64,000 nt of DNA from Amycolatopsis jejuensis (GTDB taxonomy: Bacteria; Actinomycetota; Actinomycetes; Mycobacteriales; Pseudonocardiaceae): positions 124,001 to 188,000 of the forward strand of contig NZ_JNYZ01000020.1 in the NCBI RefSeq assembly GCF_000717335.1, read 5' to 3'. A program made the translations under genes and the position numbers. Under the pieces are notes generated by a model. It was not told the DNA's origin, did not search any database, and saw nothing but the letters and a program-made list of their open reading frames with translations. Positions 42,910 through 51,533 of the stretch are shown here, in pieces. The first letter of the stretch is position 1. Each line of letters opens with the position of its first letter.

Positions 42910-43505
42910 CCGGGCGCCGGGTGGCGGCGTGCACTTCGTGAACCTGGCTGCACCGCCGGAATCGCCGCTGCGCACCGGTTCCGGCGCACGCCGCCGAGCC
43001 GCCCGGCCTGGACCGATCACCCGCCGAACGCCCATCGCCCGGGTCTCCCGCGGTGAGCCGGAACCCGCAGGACGGGCCGAACCACCGACCAGCCCGCACC
43101 ACGCGCGGCCCGAGGCGGACCACCGACCTGCCCGAACCACCCGCTGCACGGGCCGTTCGCCAACCAGGCCGAACCATCCGCTGCCGAGGAAAACCACCGG
43201 GCCGACCAGCGCCGTTCACCCCCACCCGAACTCGCCATGCCACCACTCCCCCGAAAGCAGACCCGCCCTGCCGAACCACCCACTGCCGAAGAAACCACCG
43301 CACCGACCAGCGCCGTTCACCCCGGCCGCGACTCGCCCCCTGACAGCAGGCCCCGCCCAGCCGCTCCCCGGGACGAATGACCACCGGCCACCCCTCCGTT
43401 CCCTCCCCACCCGGAACTCGCCCCCCGAATGCAAGCCCCCCCCCCGCCCCGGACGAAGACCGTCGCCCCGATCCCGCGTTTCCCGTCCCGCCGTCCGGCA
43501 GCCTC
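42910..43505. other. Non-coding C-rich spacer
   Basis: The roughly 600 bases between module B and the LAL regulator hold no credible gene. Frames open here translate to proline-, arginine- and histidine-rich strings with no family features. The spacer includes a degenerate tandem repeat (43168-43371) and ends with a promoter-like hexamer. Confidence 0.7.
43168..43371. repeat. Two degenerate tandem units of about 102 bases
   Basis: Unit 1 starts at 43168 and unit 2 at 43270. Both run GCCGAACCAYCC, CTGCCGA, AAACCACCG, CCGACCAGCGCCGTTCACCCC and ACTCGCC in the same order. A more decayed third similarity follows near 43390-43440. It is non-coding and could be an old mini-repeat or a decaying regulatory array. 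Confidence 0.55.
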
Positions 43506-43517
43506 TATACTGCGCCG
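43506..43517 (+). promoter_or_regulatory. Leaderless-type -10 box (TATACT) before the LAL regulator
   Basis: TATACT at 43506-43511 ends 6 bases before the ATG at 43518, and no ribosome site is present. This fits a leaderless transcript, as at 28923. No -35 consensus is seen. Confidence 0.55.
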
Positions 43518-45812
43518 ATGGGTGGATCCCGGCGGCCCCGGCGTGCGGTGGCCGGCCTTCCGGCCGAGGTGAGTTCCTTCGTCGGCAGGCGGCAGGAGCT
43601 CTCGGCGGCCCGGCGGCGGCTCTCCGAGAGCCGGTTGCTGACCCTTGCCGGGCCCGGGGGCGTCGGGAAAACGCGGCTGGCGCTGCGGGTGGCGGCCGAC
43701 GCGCATCGGGCCTTCCGGGACGGCGCACAGTTCGTCCAGCTCGACGAGCTGCGTGACCCAGCGCTGCTCGCCTCCACCATCGCCGCCGCGTTCGGGCCTG
43801 CTCCGGCCGGGCTGGTCGATTCCCTTCGGGACAAGCACCTCCTCCTCGTCCTCGACAACTGCGAACACCTTCTCGAAGCGTGCGGCCTGCTCGCCGGGGA
43901 GCTTTTGCGCGGCTGCCCGCACGTGCGGATCCTCGCCACCAGCCGCGAGCCGCTGGGCATCGAGGGCGAGAGCCTGCTGCCGGTGGCCCCGCTGCCGGCG
44001 CCCGACCCCGGCGAGCCCTCCCCGCCTGCGTTGCTGAGCCGGTACGCGGCCGTCGAGCTGTTCGTCGACCGCGCCGCCGCGGCCGATCCCGGATTCCGGC
44101 TCACCGAGGACAACCAGCGGGTCGTCGCGGAGATCTGCGCGACCCTCGACGGGATTCCGCTCGCCATCGAGCTCGCGGCCGTCCGGCTGCGGACCTTGAC
44201 CCTGCACGAGATCCTCGACCACCTCGCCGACCGGTTCGCCCTGCTGACCCAGGGAAACCGGGCCGCCGCCACCCGGCAGCAGACGCTGCGTGCCTGCATC
44301 GGCTGGAGTTTCGACCTCTGTTCCGAACCGGAACGCCTGCTGTGGGCCCGGCTTTCGGTGTTCGCCGGATCGTTCGCCCTCGACGCGGCCGCCGGTGTCT
44401 GCGGCGAAGAGCCCGCGCGGATGCAGGAGCTGCTGTCGGCACTGGCCGAGAAGTCCGTACTGGCGCGGGAAGTCCACAATGGACGGACGAGGTACCGCCT
44501 GCTCGACTCGATGCGGCTGTTCGGCAGGCAGCAGCTCGACGATCACGGGGACATCGCCGCCCGGCACCTCGAGTGGTACGCCCGGCTCACCCGCCAGGCC
44601 GAGGCGGAGTGGTTCACCGCGAGCCAGGTCTCGTGGATGCACCGGCTCACCGCCGAGCACGCCAACCTGCGCGCAGCCCTCGAACACGGTCTCGCCGAGC
44701 CCAGCCTCACCCCGGCCGCCGCGCAGATGGCCGTGCAGCTCGGCGAGTACTGGTTCGCCCGCGGCCGCCTGGCCGACGGGCAGCACTGGCTCGGCGGGCT
44801 GATCTCCGCCACCGCGGACCCGGCTTTGCGGGTCCGGCTGCTGTGCGTGCACAGCCGGATGCAAGCCACTCAGGGCCGTCCGGACGCCGCCCTCCAGCAG
44901 ATCGCGGCCGCCCGGCAGCTCGCCGACGCAACGCTCCGGCCCGAAGTGGACATCGCCGCCGGTTTCGTCGCGACCTTCACCGGCGACGCGGCAGGCACGA
45001 TCGCTCCGCTCGAAGCCCTCGCCCGGTCCACGGAACCAGGGCGGCCGAACCAGATCCTCGTACTCGGGCTGTTGTCGGCGATCAAGTTCGCCACCGGCGA
45101 CACCGAAGATGCAGCACGGCACGCCCGCGCCTGCCTCGCCCGTACCGAGGAGACCGGCGAGCGCTGGATGCGCGCGACCGTGCTGGGGTGGCTGGGACTG
45201 CTCGCGTGGCAGAAGGGTGATCTCCCCCGTGCCCGCGAGCTGCACCGCATGCGGCTCAAGGTCAGCCTCGACCTCGACGACGTCCTCACCACGGCGCTGA
45301 GCATCGAGGCGCTGGCCTGGGTCGCGGCCACCGACGGCCGGGGCGAACACGCCGCGTACCTCCTCGGCGGTGCCGCCGCGCAATGGCGGACAGCGGCCAC
45401 CCAGGCGTCGGCAATGCCGCTCACGGCTTCCTTCCACCAGGACTGCGAAAAGGCCCTCGCCCGGCAGCTCGGCTCAGCCGGCTACCGGATCGCGTTCGAA
45501 CGCGGCGCCACCGCACCGGTCGAGGACGTCGTCGAGGCGGCGCTGGAAGACCGCGGCGGCAGCACGAAAAAGGCACCTGCCCCCGATCCGGACGCCCCCG
45601 CGCTCACCCGGCGGGAAGCGGAGGTCGCCCGGCTCATCGCGTACGGCATGAGCGACCGGCAGATCTCCGAGAAGCTGATGATCTCGCGGCGCACCGCGGA
45701 ATGGCACGTCGAACGCATCCTGCGCAAGCTCGATTTCTCGTCGCGGACCCAGGTCGCCGCGTGGTGGTCGGCGGAATCGGTGGCGGGTGAGGCGGCCAGG
45801 ACCGGCCCGTAG
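43518..45812 (+). CDS. LAL-type LuxR regulator with N-terminal ATPase domain
   Basis: The 764-residue protein opens with PAEVSSFVGRRQELSAARR and Walker A TLAGPGGVGKTRLAL (about residues 35-50). Walker B-like LLLVLDNCEHLLEA and ILATSREPLGIEGE follow, then a helical TPR-like middle. The C-terminal LuxR helix-turn-helix is TRREAEVARLIAYGMSDRQISEKLMISRRTAEWHVERIL. A longer start at 43377 would add only proline-rich residues and was rejected. The gene precedes an alpha/beta hydrolase and the palindrome-controlled operon, which it probably regulates. Confidence 0.88.
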   Translation: MGGSRRPRRAVAGLPAEVSSFVGRRQELSAARRRLSESRLLTLAGPGGVGKTRLALRVAADAHRAFRDGAQFVQLDELRDPALLASTIAAAFGPAPAGLVDSLRDKHLLLVLDNCEHLLEACGLLAGELLRGCPHVRILATSREPLGIEGESLLPVAPLPAPDPGEPSPPALLSRYAAVELFVDRAAAADPGFRLTEDNQRVVAEICATLDGIPLAIELAAVRLRTLTLHEILDHLADRFALLTQGNRAAATRQQTLRACIGWSFDLCSEPERLLWARLSVFAGSFALDAAAGVCGEEPARMQELLSALAEKSVLAREVHNGRTRYRLLDSMRLFGRQQLDDHGDIAARHLEWYARLTRQAEAEWFTASQVSWMHRLTAEHANLRAALEHGLAEPSLTPAAAQMAVQLGEYWFARGRLADGQHWLGGLISATADPALRVRLLCVHSRMQATQGRPDAALQQIAAARQLADATLRPEVDIAAGFVATFTGDAAGTIAPLEALARSTEPGRPNQILVLGLLSAIKFATGDTEDAARHARACLARTEETGERWMRATVLGWLGLLAWQKGDLPRARELHRMRLKVSLDLDDVLTTALSIEALAWVAATDGRGEHAAYLLGGAAAQWRTAATQASAMPLTASFHQDCEKALARQLGSAGYRIAFERGATAPVEDVVEAALEDRGGSTKKAPAPDPDAPALTRREAEVARLIAYGMSDRQISEKLMISRRTAEWHVERILRKLDFSSRTQVAAWWSAESVAGEAARTGP

Positions 45813-45900
45813 TACCCCGGAGAACTCCCGGTGTGCCGAAGTCCCCGCGAGCCGATGCTGGCTGCGGCAATGCGGCCACCAGTACCCCGGAGGATTCCCG
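45811..45900. repeat. Direct repeat of a 20-base start-site element
   Basis: AGTACCCCGGAGAACTCCCG (45811-45830) and AGTACCCCGGAGGATTCCCG (45881-45900) differ at two positions and are exactly 70 bases apart. The second holds the ribosome site of the alpha/beta hydrolase, directly before its ATG. The first is followed by GTG, as if a start region had been copied, and overlaps the LAL stop codon. Confidence 0.65.
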
Positions 45901-46785
45901 ATGACCACCACCACGATCGAAGGCCGGATCCCGGTCCCCGGCGGCGAAGTCTGGTACCGGAAGGCAGGTTCGGGCGGGGTCCCGCTGCTCATGGTGCACG
46001 GCGGGCCCGGATTCCCGTCCGACGTCCTCGTCCCCGCGTTCGAAGGGCTCGCCGCCGATCGGGAGGTGATCTGGTACGACCAGCTCGGCGTCGGGAACTC
46101 GGCCCCGATCGACGATCCGGCGCTGCTCACCGTCGACCGGTTCCTCGATGAGCTCGCCGCCGTGATCGACGGCCTCGGGCTGCAGCGCCCGCACGTGTAC
46201 GGGCATTCCTGGGGAGCGATGCTCGGCCTGCAGTTCGCCGCCGAGCGCAAGCCGGACTGGACGAGCCTCGTCTGCGCCAGCGGCCTGGCGAGCGTCCCCC
46301 GGTTCTGCGCCGAAGTACGGGACCTCATGACGAAACAGCCCGGCAACGTCCTCGACCGCACCTACGGGCGGGAACTGGCCGGTACCACCGGCGACCCGGA
46401 CTACCAGGTCGCGCTCGCCGAACACTGGGCCGTGCACACCCTCCGCAATCCGAACCCGCCGGTACCGCTCTCCATCGAGGGCGCCAGCATGATCACCCTG
46501 CAGACCATGCTCGGATACGGCGACCACCACGCCACCGGAACCCTGCGAGACTGGGACATCTTCGACCGGCTCCACGCCATCGAAGTCCCCACCCTCGTCC
46601 TGGGCGGCGAGTTCGACGAATGCATCCCGGAGCACCTGGCCGACATCGCCGCCCGGATCCCGGACTCCGAGCACATCACCCAGGCCGGGGCCACGCACAT
46701 GGTGTACCTCGAAGAGGAGCCCCTGCGCCGGGAGAACGCGGCGATCGTCGCGGATTTCCTCGCCCGGGTCGAAGCCCGCGGCTGA
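45901..46785 (+). CDS. Alpha/beta hydrolase, proline iminopeptidase-like
   Basis: The 294-residue protein has the oxyanion LLMVHGGPGFPSD, WYDQLGVGNS, the nucleophile elbow YGHSWGAMLGLQFA, an acidic GGEFDECIPE and catalytic histidine in GATHMVYLEE. It belongs to the S33 peptidase branch, which includes amidases and ester hydrolases. It follows the LAL regulator by 88 bases and precedes a palindrome. The substrate is unknown. Confidence 0.87.
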   Translation: MTTTTIEGRIPVPGGEVWYRKAGSGGVPLLMVHGGPGFPSDVLVPAFEGLAADREVIWYDQLGVGNSAPIDDPALLTVDRFLDELAAVIDGLGLQRPHVYGHSWGAMLGLQFAAERKPDWTSLVCASGLASVPRFCAEVRDLMTKQPGNVLDRTYGRELAGTTGDPDYQVALAEHWAVHTLRNPNPPVPLSIEGASMITLQTMLGYGDHHATGTLRDWDIFDRLHAIEVPTLVLGGEFDECIPEHLADIAARIPDSEHITQAGATHMVYLEEEPLRRENAAIVADFLARVEARG

Positions 46786-46815
46786 CCCCGTAGTCCTACG
46801 GGGCCGCCCTACGGG
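46786..46815. promoter_or_regulatory. Perfect 18-bp palindrome plus a third half-site
   Basis: CCCCGTAG (46786-46793) and CTACGGGG (46796-46803) are exact complements around TC. CCCTACGGG (46807-46815) repeats a half-site next to it. The element starts right after the hydrolase stop and lies about 40 bases upstream of a -10-like box, so it is well placed as an operator. A dimeric LuxR or LAL protein is a natural candidate. A terminator is less likely because the loop is only two bases. Confidence 0.65.
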
Positions 46816-46854
46816 TTTCCTGCTCGGCAGGGCAATTCCGGCCAAGGACCCGCC

Positions 46855-46867
46855 TAGCGTGTGGCGC
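46855..46867 (+). promoter_or_regulatory. Candidate -10 box for the VOC-LLM-MFS operon
   Basis: TAGCGT at 46855-46860 ends 7 bases before the ATG at 46868, again suggesting a leaderless mRNA. It follows the palindrome at 46786. Confidence 0.45.
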
Positions 46868-47392
46868 ATGCCTTCAGCCAGTCCGGTACCGGACGACTAC
46901 CCGGTGGTGATCCCGTCGCTCACCGTCGAGGACATAGAAGCCGCCCTCGGCTTCTACGCCGAGATCCTCGACGCCCGCGAGGACGCCCGGTTCTGCGACC
47001 CGCAGGGCCGCATCCTCTACGCCGAGATCACCATCGGCGGGAACGGAGTCGTCACCCTCAACGACTCGGCCTTCGTCACGCAGCTCGGCGGGCCCCCGCA
47101 CGGCGGCCACGGCCCGGTCAGCATCAACGTGTACGTCCCCGACGTCGACGCCACCATGGCGGCCGCTCTGCTCGCCGGAGCCGAGCAGACGGCACCGGTC
47201 GCGGATTTCCCCGACGGGGACCGGTTCGGCGGGTTCCGGGACCCGTCCGGGATCTTCTGGGCGATCGCGAGCCGCCGCGAAAACCTGACGGCGGCCGAGA
47301 AGGTCGCCCGCCTCACCGAAGCGTTCTTTCCCGATCAGCACCGACCAGGAGACCCCATGCCCGAAACCACTGCACCGGAAACGCACGGATGA
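46868..47392 (+). CDS. VOC-family (glyoxalase/extradiol-dioxygenase fold) protein
   Basis: The 174-residue protein has one full VOC unit: IPSLTVEDIEAALGFYAEILDARE, YAEITIGGNGVVTLND, SINVYVPDVDATMAAALLAGAEQ and FRDPSGIFWAIA. A helical tail of about 35 residues ends the chain. It may act as an isomerase, a dioxygenase or a binding/resistance protein. The start is ATG 46868; a GTG at 46859 is possible. Its stop overlaps the next gene by four bases. Confidence 0.82.
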   Translation: MPSASPVPDDYPVVIPSLTVEDIEAALGFYAEILDAREDARFCDPQGRILYAEITIGGNGVVTLNDSAFVTQLGGPPHGGHGPVSINVYVPDVDATMAAALLAGAEQTAPVADFPDGDRFGGFRDPSGIFWAIASRRENLTAAEKVARLTEAFFPDQHRPGDPMPETTAPETHG

Positions 47393-48258
47393 CCGGCGTA
47401 GGCGCACTCTTCCGCCCACAGGTGCCGCCGGAGAAGCTCCGCGAATGCGTCACTGCCGCCGAAGAAGCCGGGCTCGACGAGCTCTGGCTGTTCGAGGATT
47501 GCTTCTACCAGACCGGAATCGGCAGTGCCGCGTTCGCGCTGGCCTGGACCGAGCGGCTACGGGTCTCGGTCGGCGTGGTACCGGCGCCGATGCGCAACGT
47601 GGCCATGACCGCGATGGAGGCCGCCACCCTGCTGCGTACCTCCGGCGGGCGGTTCACGCTCGGAGTCGGCCACGGCGGCCAGGACTGGATGGCGCAGGCC
47701 GGCGTGAAACCCGTTTCCCCGCTGACGTTCCTGCGCGAGTACCTCACCGCGCTGCGGGCATTGCTGCACGGCGAGAACGTCACCCAGGACGGCCGCTACG
47801 TCAGCCTCACCGGCGTCCGGCTCGAATGGCCACCGGCCGATCCGCCGCCGATCCTGGTCGGTGCGATGGGCCCGCAGTCGATGCGGCTGTCCGGCGAGCT
47901 GGCCGACGGCACGATCGTCGGCCTGCCGGACCCGGATCTGGTGGCCAGTGCCCGGAAGCTCGTCGACGAGGGCCGCGCCAGGGCCGGGCGGACCGACCAC
48001 CACCGGCTGATCGTATCGGTGTCCGCGCCGACCGGGCCCGGCTCGACCGACCGGCTTCGTGCCGAGCTGGCCGCCTTCGGGGCGAAGATGCCGGAGCAGT
48101 ACGCGAACGGCGTCACGCCCGAATCCTCCGTCAAGCTCATCCGCGCGCTCGTCGACGCCGGTGCCGACGACGTCATCGTCGGGACCACCGCCGACGACCC
48201 CGACCCGGCCGGCTTCATCCGTTACGTGGCCGGGGAACTCCGCCCGGCCGTGCAGTGA
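47389..48258 (+). CDS. LLM-class (luciferase-like) flavin-dependent oxidoreductase
   Basis: The 289-residue protein has an eight-stranded barrel layout with LDELWLFEDCFYQTG, LRVSVGVVPAPMRN, GRFTLGVGHGGQDWMAQAG and PPILVGAMGPQSMRLSGELADGTIV. A C-terminal VDAGADDVIVG follows. It matches F420- or FMN-dependent members of the family. Such enzymes hydroxylate or desulfonate small substrates, or reduce them with F420H2. It is the second gene of the operon. Confidence 0.87.
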   Translation: MTGVGALFRPQVPPEKLRECVTAAEEAGLDELWLFEDCFYQTGIGSAAFALAWTERLRVSVGVVPAPMRNVAMTAMEAATLLRTSGGRFTLGVGHGGQDWMAQAGVKPVSPLTFLREYLTALRALLHGENVTQDGRYVSLTGVRLEWPPADPPPILVGAMGPQSMRLSGELADGTIVGLPDPDLVASARKLVDEGRARAGRTDHHRLIVSVSAPTGPGSTDRLRAELAAFGAKMPEQYANGVTPESSVKLIRALVDAGADDVIVGTTADDPDPAGFIRYVAGELRPAVQ

Positions 48259-48286
48259 ACCCGCAGACGCGAGAAAGGATTCCTTC

Positions 48287-49006
48287 ATGACTGCAATGGT
48301 CGAACGGGCCGTCGACCACGTCGTGGTACTCGTCGCCGACGACGAACGAGCCGCACTGGCCGAACGTCTGCAGGAAGCGGGCTTCGCCCTCGGGGACGAG
48401 GTCGTGGAACGCAATCTGGGCATCAACTGCCATCTGCTGGTCCTCGACGGCGGTGGGTTCGTCGAACTGTCCAGCCCGGACCCGTCCGGCCCGCTGCGGC
48501 ACGACCCGGAGATCACCCGGTCCCTCCCGCGGCTGATGACCATCAGCTACACGACCTCCGACGCGGCCGCCGACCTGGCGCACTGGCGGGAGGCAGGCGG
48601 CGCCGAAGACGCCGAGGTCGTCGCAGGCAACTGGGTCCGCAAGAACGGTGTCCCCGGGTACTACGTCGGCGCGGCGCCGGAACGCATCCGCGGCGTGATC
48701 TCGTTCCAGCTGCAAGAAAGGCGGCTCTTCCCCTTGCCGTACCTCGGCCACGACCGGCCTGCGCCGTCCGTCCGCCGGATCACCGTGACCGGGCCCGGCG
48801 CGAAACGGTGGGAACAGCGGCACCGTGACCTGTTCCGCATGCCGGACCACGACGGCGTGTTCCTGGCCGGGGACACCGAAATCGTCTTCCGGCACGAGGA
48901 CGCGGATTCCACCGAGCTCGTCGTGACCTTCGCCGTGCCGAACCCCCTTCCTCCCCTTGCCTTCTCCGCCGGCGGCCGCTTCGAGTTCGAGGCCGAAGCC
49001 GGTTAG
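48287..49006 (+). CDS. Glyoxalase-like (VOC superfamily) protein
   Basis: The 239-residue protein starts with VDHVVVLVADDERAALAERLQEAGFAL, the strand-helix pattern of the glyoxalase-like family. A diverged second half follows with VRRITVTGPGAKRWEQRHRDLF. A GAGAAAGGA site precedes the ATG at 48287. The function is unassigned; lactone or dioxygenase chemistry or binding of a small toxin are options. Confidence 0.75.
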   Translation: MTAMVERAVDHVVVLVADDERAALAERLQEAGFALGDEVVERNLGINCHLLVLDGGGFVELSSPDPSGPLRHDPEITRSLPRLMTISYTTSDAAADLAHWREAGGAEDAEVVAGNWVRKNGVPGYYVGAAPERIRGVISFQLQERRLFPLPYLGHDRPAPSVRRITVTGPGAKRWEQRHRDLFRMPDHDGVFLAGDTEIVFRHEDADSTELVVTFAVPNPLPPLAFSAGGRFEFEAEAG

Positions 49007-49043
49007 CTCCCCTCCCCGGTCCTTCCGAAAATCAGGAGTCAGT

Positions 49044-50483
49044 GTGGATTCCCGGATTTCCTCCCCCTCGGCAGTGCCTGCCCGCAGCTCACTCGGCAGG
49101 CGTGGTTCCCCACGGGGCACGCTTTTCGCGCTCCTCACCCTGTTCCTCGGCTACATCGTGCTGGAGAACGGCCTTGCGTCGGCGGTTCCGGCGATCCAGG
49201 CCGCGCTGGGCGCGTCGACCCCGCAGATCACCTGGATCTTCACCGGGGTCGCGCTGTCCGGCGCGGTGCTCGGCCCGCTGATGGGCCGTCTCGGCGACAT
49301 CCGGGACAAACGCCGGGTCCTGCTCGGGCTGATGGCGGTGGTCTGCCTCGGTGCCCTGCTCCCGACGCTGGCCCCGAACCTCGTCCTGCTCACCACCGGC
49401 CAGCTCCTGCAGGGGGCCGGGGCCGGGTTCTTCGCGGTCGCGGTCGGGCTGCTCAACGACACGCAGCCGATCGAACGCGTGAAGTCGAGTGTGGGGCTCA
49501 TGATCGCGATGGGCGGGGTGGCGACGGTGGTCGGCATTCTCGTCACCGGCGTCGTGCTGTCCGCGCTGCCGTACGCGTGGATGTTCTGGATCGCGCTGGC
49601 GATCATGCTGGTGTCCTTGATCGCGGCCTGGCGGTACGCGCCGTCGTGCCCGCCGGCCGAGCGGGGCAGGGTCGACTGGTGGGGCGCTGCCCTGCTGGCG
49701 GCGGGTCTGGTGGCCCTGCTGGTGGGGATCACGCTGGCCGCGGCCCTGGGCTGGTTCTCCGGCCCGGTACTCGGTCTCGTTCTCGGCGGACTGCTGCTGC
49801 TCGCCGGGTTCGCCACGGTCGCGTTGCACCGCACCGAACCCCTGCTCGAGCTCCGCCACCTCAGGCATCGGCCGGTCCTGCTCACCTGCCTGGTTTCGTT
49901 CGTCGCCGGGTTCGGCACCACCGCGATCCTGGTGATCGTCCCGCAGATCGTGGCACTACCGGCAAGCACCGGATACGGGCTGGGCGGGACTCCGTTCCGG
50001 GTCGGGCTTTCCCTGCTGCCACTGGGAATCGTGTCCCTGATCGTCGCACCGTTCACCGCACGGCTGGAGCGGCTGATCGGCGCGCGGTGGGTACTGGCGC
50101 TGGCCAACGCGGCCATGCTCGCCGCCGCACTGATCCTGCTCCTGGCACCGTCCCGGCCGGAGGTGATCGCGGTCGCGTCCGGCCTGACCGGGCTCACCCT
50201 GGGCTTCGGGCTGGCCCAGGGCGCGAACATCCTCGTCGCCGTCGTTCCCGCCGGACGAGTCGCCAGCGCAACGGCACTGTCCAACGTCTTCCGCAGCATC
50301 GGCGGCGCCCTCGGCGCCCAGATCAGCGCAGCCGTCATCACCGGCACCCGCATCACCGGCACCCCGCTCCCGGCCTGGACCGGATTCGTCACGGCCCTGC
50401 TCGTCCTCGGCGGCATCGGGCTGGCCGCGTTGCTGCTCAGCCTCGCCTTCCCGGCCCGGCTCACCCGGATCGCCGCCCCGTGA
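49044..50483 (+). CDS. MFS efflux transporter, 14-helix DHA2 type
   Basis: The 479-residue protein has fourteen hydrophobic segments and motif A as GRLGDIRDKRRVLL after helix 2. Helices 7 and 8, between the halves, mark it as DHA2 rather than the 12-helix DHA1 type. The GTG at 49044 follows AGGAG. It would export a drug or pathway intermediate, which fits co-transcription with oxidoreductases and an MBL hydrolase. Confidence 0.88.
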   Translation: MDSRISSPSAVPARSSLGRRGSPRGTLFALLTLFLGYIVLENGLASAVPAIQAALGASTPQITWIFTGVALSGAVLGPLMGRLGDIRDKRRVLLGLMAVVCLGALLPTLAPNLVLLTTGQLLQGAGAGFFAVAVGLLNDTQPIERVKSSVGLMIAMGGVATVVGILVTGVVLSALPYAWMFWIALAIMLVSLIAAWRYAPSCPPAERGRVDWWGAALLAAGLVALLVGITLAAALGWFSGPVLGLVLGGLLLLAGFATVALHRTEPLLELRHLRHRPVLLTCLVSFVAGFGTTAILVIVPQIVALPASTGYGLGGTPFRVGLSLLPLGIVSLIVAPFTARLERLIGARWVLALANAAMLAAALILLLAPSRPEVIAVASGLTGLTLGFGLAQGANILVAVVPAGRVASATALSNVFRSIGGALGAQISAAVITGTRITGTPLPAWTGFVTALLVLGGIGLAALLLSLAFPARLTRIAAP

Positions 50484-50509
50484 ACCGAAACCCCACGGAG
50501 GTCACCGCC

Positions 50510-51430
50510 ATGGATTCCTGTGTGCACCTGAAAACCGCGCTCACCGGAGAACTCGCGTCCAACGAGGAATTCGAGCAGCTCGTCCGCGCGACCCCGCCGC
50601 GGCTCCGGCCGATCGGCGACCGGACCGCGCTGATCGAAGGGCTCCCGGGCACCATTCTCGTCTCGCACGGCGACGACGGCGTCGTTCTCGTGGACTGTTA
50701 CTACGATTTCCAGGCCGGCCAGATCCTCGACCTGATCCGCGAACTCACGGACGCGCCACTGAGATTCGCCATCCCCACCCACTTCCACCCCGACCACGCC
50801 GGCGGGGCGGCGACGTTCGCCCGGCACGGGGCGGCGATCGTCGGCGTCGGGAACAGCCGCGTCCGGATGTCGTCGGACTACGTCGCCACCCACGTCAGGG
50901 CGCTGGTGCCCGCCGCCCCCGCCGGACGCCCGGACCTCACGTTCTCGGACACCTTGACGCTCCACGTCAACGGCGAGGAGATCACCGTCCGGCACCCCGG
51001 CCCGGCGCACACCGATACCGACGTGCTCGTCCACTTCCGCCACGCGAACGTGCTGCACCTCGGCGACATCGTCGTGAACTTCCCCGGCATGAACTGCTAC
51101 CCGGCGATCGACCTGACCGCAGGCGGCGACGCGATCGGCCGCGTCACCGCCCTCGAACAAGCACTGGAACTGTGCGACGACGAGACCGTCGTCATCCCCG
51201 GCCACGGTGCGCCCCTGACCCGCAACGAGATCGCCGAACACCTCGCGGCGGTCAAGCGCGTCCACGAAAACGTGCGCCGCGAAGTCGCCGCCGGCACCGA
51301 TCGGGAATCCATCCTCGCCGCAGTGCCGGGGATCCTGGACGGCTACTGCCTGCCCGAACCTCTGGTGGTCGGCCCGACGGGCTACCTGGATGCGACCCAC
51401 CATGCCTACACCTGCGCCCGTCCACGCTGA
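50510..51430 (+). CDS. Metallo-beta-lactamase-fold hydrolase
   Basis: The 306-residue protein has VVLVDCYYDFQAG and the metal motif IPTHFHPDHAGGA (HxHxDH). Further ligands are in GPAHTDTDVLVHF, VLHLGDIVVNF and VVIPGHGAPLTR. This is the class B/quinone-lactone hydrolase pattern. It has no signal peptide, so it acts in the cytoplasm on a lactone, thioester or lactam. It closes the plus-strand operon. Confidence 0.87.
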   Translation: MDSCVHLKTALTGELASNEEFEQLVRATPPRLRPIGDRTALIEGLPGTILVSHGDDGVVLVDCYYDFQAGQILDLIRELTDAPLRFAIPTHFHPDHAGGAATFARHGAAIVGVGNSRVRMSSDYVATHVRALVPAAPAGRPDLTFSDTLTLHVNGEEITVRHPGPAHTDTDVLVHFRHANVLHLGDIVVNFPGMNCYPAIDLTAGGDAIGRVTALEQALELCDDETVVIPGHGAPLTRNEIAEHLAAVKRVHENVRREVAAGTDRESILAAVPGILDGYCLPEPLVVGPTGYLDATHHAYTCARPR

Positions 51431-51533
51431 TGCCGGGAGCGGGGTCTGCTCCAGGACGACCTTCCGGGACGCGATCCGGAACGGACACTCCGTGGTGGCG
51501 ATCATGGAACCGCCGATCAGGCAGGCCGTCCCA

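Noticed and set aside
43377..43517. An upstream start that would lengthen the LAL regulator by 47 residues
   Set aside because: The extension is almost all proline, serine and aspartate, whereas the promoter-like TATACT and the family N-terminus fit the ATG at 43518.
42929..43756. A long open frame through the C-rich spacer into the LAL gene
   Set aside because: The product is proline-, arginine- and histidine-rich and lacks family motifs. It overlaps the real LAL gene in another frame, and its openness follows from base composition.
46786..46803. Rho-independent terminator after the alpha/beta hydrolase
   Set aside because: The two-base loop is too tight for a normal hairpin and no U-tract follows. 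Symmetry and position suit an operator better.
51431..51533. A possible short gene between the MBL hydrolase and SDR 1
   Set aside because: The 103 bases hold no start with a ribosome site and no family similarity, and the two flanking genes converge there.
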